Source of the DNA: Bradyrhizobium jicamae
GTDB lineage: Bacteria > Pseudomonadota > Alphaproteobacteria > Rhizobiales > Xanthobacteraceae
Length of the DNA: 64,000 bases
Assembly (NCBI RefSeq): GCF_018130695.1
Contig: NZ_JAFCJX010000010.1
Span: forward strand, 1 to 64,000
Direction of reading: 5' to 3'
This document shows positions 62,832-64,000 of this stretch, in pieces. Numbering within the stretch: the first letter of the stretch is position 1; each line of letters opens with the position of its first letter. Position numbers and translations under genes: made by a program. Below the pieces are notes generated by a model. The model was not told the DNA's origin and made no database searches. It saw nothing but the letters and a program-made list of their open reading frames with translations.

Positions 62832-64000
62832 TCAACCGACGCCGAGCGCCTTCAACTTGCGATGCAATGCCGAGCGCTCCATGCCGACAAACTCGGCGGT
62901 GCGCGAGATATTGCCGGAGAAGCGGCTGATCTGGGCGATCAGATAGTCGCGCTCGAACACCTCCCGCGCCTCGCGCAGCGGCAGGCCCATGATGTGCTCG
63001 CCATTGTTGGAGGTCGGCATCGCCGGCACCATCGAGCCGACGTCCTGCGGCAACATGTCGGCGGTGATGATCGCCTCGGGGCCGCCGCCGGCGAGGATCA
63101 TCACCCGCTCGACGTTGTTGCGGAGCTGGCGGACGTTGCCCGGCCAGACATGCGATTGCAGCACGGCCATCGCGTCCTGGCCGATCTGCCGCTTCGGCAG
63201 GCCGGTCGCGGCCGAGATCTGGTCCATGAAGTAGTCGATCAATTCCGGAATGTCCTCGCGCCGCTCCGACAGCGGCGGCACGCGGATCGGCACCACCGAG
63301 AGGCGGTGATAGAGGTCTTCGCGGAAATGGCCGGCGGCGATCTCCTCCTCCAGGTTGCGCGCGGTCGAGGAGATGATGCGGACGTCGACATGCACCTTGC
63401 TGGTGCCGCCCTGGCGCTGGAACGTCTGGTCGACGAGGACGCGCAGGATCTTGTTCTGGGTCTCGCGCGGCATGTCGGCGATCTCGTCGATGAACAGCGT
63501 GCCGCCATGCGCCTCTTCGAGCGCGCCGGGCTTGCGCTGCTGCTCGCCGTTCGAACCGCCCTCGATGCCGAACAGCTCGACCTCCATGCGCTCCGGCGTG
63601 ATCGCCGCCGCATTGATCACCACGAACGGGCCCTCGGAGCGGCTCGAGGCGTTGTGCAGCGTGCGTGCGGCGAGCTCCTTGCCGGCGCCGGAGGGACCGA
63701 CGATCAGGATGCGGCTGTTGGCCTTGGCGGCGCGGTCGATGGTCTGGCGCAGCTGGTTCATGCAGGCGGAGCGGCCGGTCAGCGTGCTCGCCGCAGGCGC
63801 CAGCTGCTTCAGCTCCTTGACCTCGCGCTTCAGCCGCGAGGTCTCCAGCGCGCGGGTCGCGACCAGGATCAGCCGATCCGACTTGAAGGGCTTTTCAATG
63901 AAGTCGTAGGCACCGCGCTTGATCGCGGCGACCGCGGTCTCGATGTTGCCGTGGCCGGAGATCATCACGACCGGCAGATCGGCGTTGTCCTTCTTGATCT
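62832..64000 (-). CDS. ntrX: Nitrogen regulation response regulator NtrX (N-terminus outside window)
   Basis: 389 residues visible; the start lies beyond the right edge. The 3' half of the receiver domain (LPVVMISGHGNIETAVAAIKRGAYDFIEKPFKSDRL) leads into an AAA+ domain with Walker A VGPSGAGKE and Walker B GGTLFIDEIADMP. The sigma-54 contact loop GAFTGA is absent (the region reads ELFGIEGGSNGEQQRKPGALEEA), a hallmark of NtrX versus NtrC. The C-terminal Fis-type helix-turn-helix is ISRTAEFVGMERSALHRKLKALG. NtrX pairs with NtrY in nitrogen, redox and envelope control. Confidence 0.95.
   Translation of the reverse strand, partial: IKKDNADLPVVMISGHGNIETAVAAIKRGAYDFIEKPFKSDRLILVATRALETSRLKREVKELKQLAPAASTLTGRSACMNQLRQTIDRAAKANSRILIVGPSGAGKELAARTLHNASSRSEGPFVVINAAAITPERMEVELFGIEGGSNGEQQRKPGALEEAHGGTLFIDEIADMPRETQNKILRVLVDQTFQRQGGTSKVHVDVRIISSTARNLEEEIAAGHFREDLYHRLSVVPIRVPPLSERREDIPELIDYFMDQISAATGLPKRQIGQDAMAVLQSHVWPGNVRQLRNNVERVMILAGGGPEAIITADMLPQDVGSMVPAMPTSNNGEHIMGLPLREAREVFERDYLIAQISRFSGNISRTAEFVGMERSALHRKLKALGVG

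Overview
This 64 kb window is chromosomal DNA of a high-GC alphaproteobacterium. It is almost certainly Bradyrhizobium or a close relative in the Nitrobacteraceae. The reasons are the ntrX-hfq-hflX-(mgtE)-mazG neighbourhood, the rlpA / D,D-carboxypeptidase / tmk / holB / metG / tatD / MBL order, an HWE-family histidine kinase, FixK/FNR-type boxes, and several palindromic repeats whose sequence is typical of the group. The assignment rests on recognition of gene order and families; no search was run.

Layout. 1-5.5 kb: a poly-HAMP hybrid histidine kinase (5' end outside the window) and a receiver-PAS-HWE kinase. 5.6-6.9 kb: a secreted sorbosone/glucose-dehydrogenase-like beta-propeller. 6.9-15.2 kb: the most unusual region. 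It holds an ABC importer whose binding protein carries a NosL-like tail, a Crp/Fnr regulator, a DUF971 protein, an AprA-like flavoprotein with an AprB-like two-cluster ferredoxin, a HEAT-repeat protein and a seven-iron-type ferredoxin. Copies of a CAACTAAT(TGC) motif lie upstream of three of its transcription units. 16.2-28.7 kb: a carbon and energy module (DUF3141 PhaC-like protein, pta, ackA, fabI, a MaoC hydratase, a 3-oxoacid CoA-transferase and several alpha/beta hydrolases) with three TTGA-N6-TCAA boxes in front of its operons. This suggests FixK/FNR control under low oxygen. A tRNA-Ser(UGA) follows.

28.8-31 kb is a sparse stretch with very small genes, two of which look like peptides with double-glycine-type leaders. 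31-39.8 kb is a housekeeping cell-envelope / replication / translation run, including a methionyl-tRNA synthetase with an odd Lys/Ala/Pro-rich N-terminal extension. 39.8-46 kb holds an autotransporter-like outer-membrane protein and an acyl-CoA synthetase / TRAP transporter operon. 46.3-50.1 kb is an accessory strand run on the minus strand: a sirtuin, a protein with an HEPN-like R-x6-H motif, a HigBA toxin-antitoxin pair, an HExxH protein and a perfect operator-like palindrome.

50.6-56.6 kb contains a methyltransferase, an S1/P1 nuclease, an SMP-30-like protein, an enoyl-CoA hydratase and a cobalt-type nitrile hydratase operon with a His-rich alpha subunit. 56.6-64 kb holds palindromic repeats, queC, mazG, mgtE, hflX, hfq and the 3' part of ntrX. 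I saw no CRISPR array, rRNA, insertion sequence or prophage.
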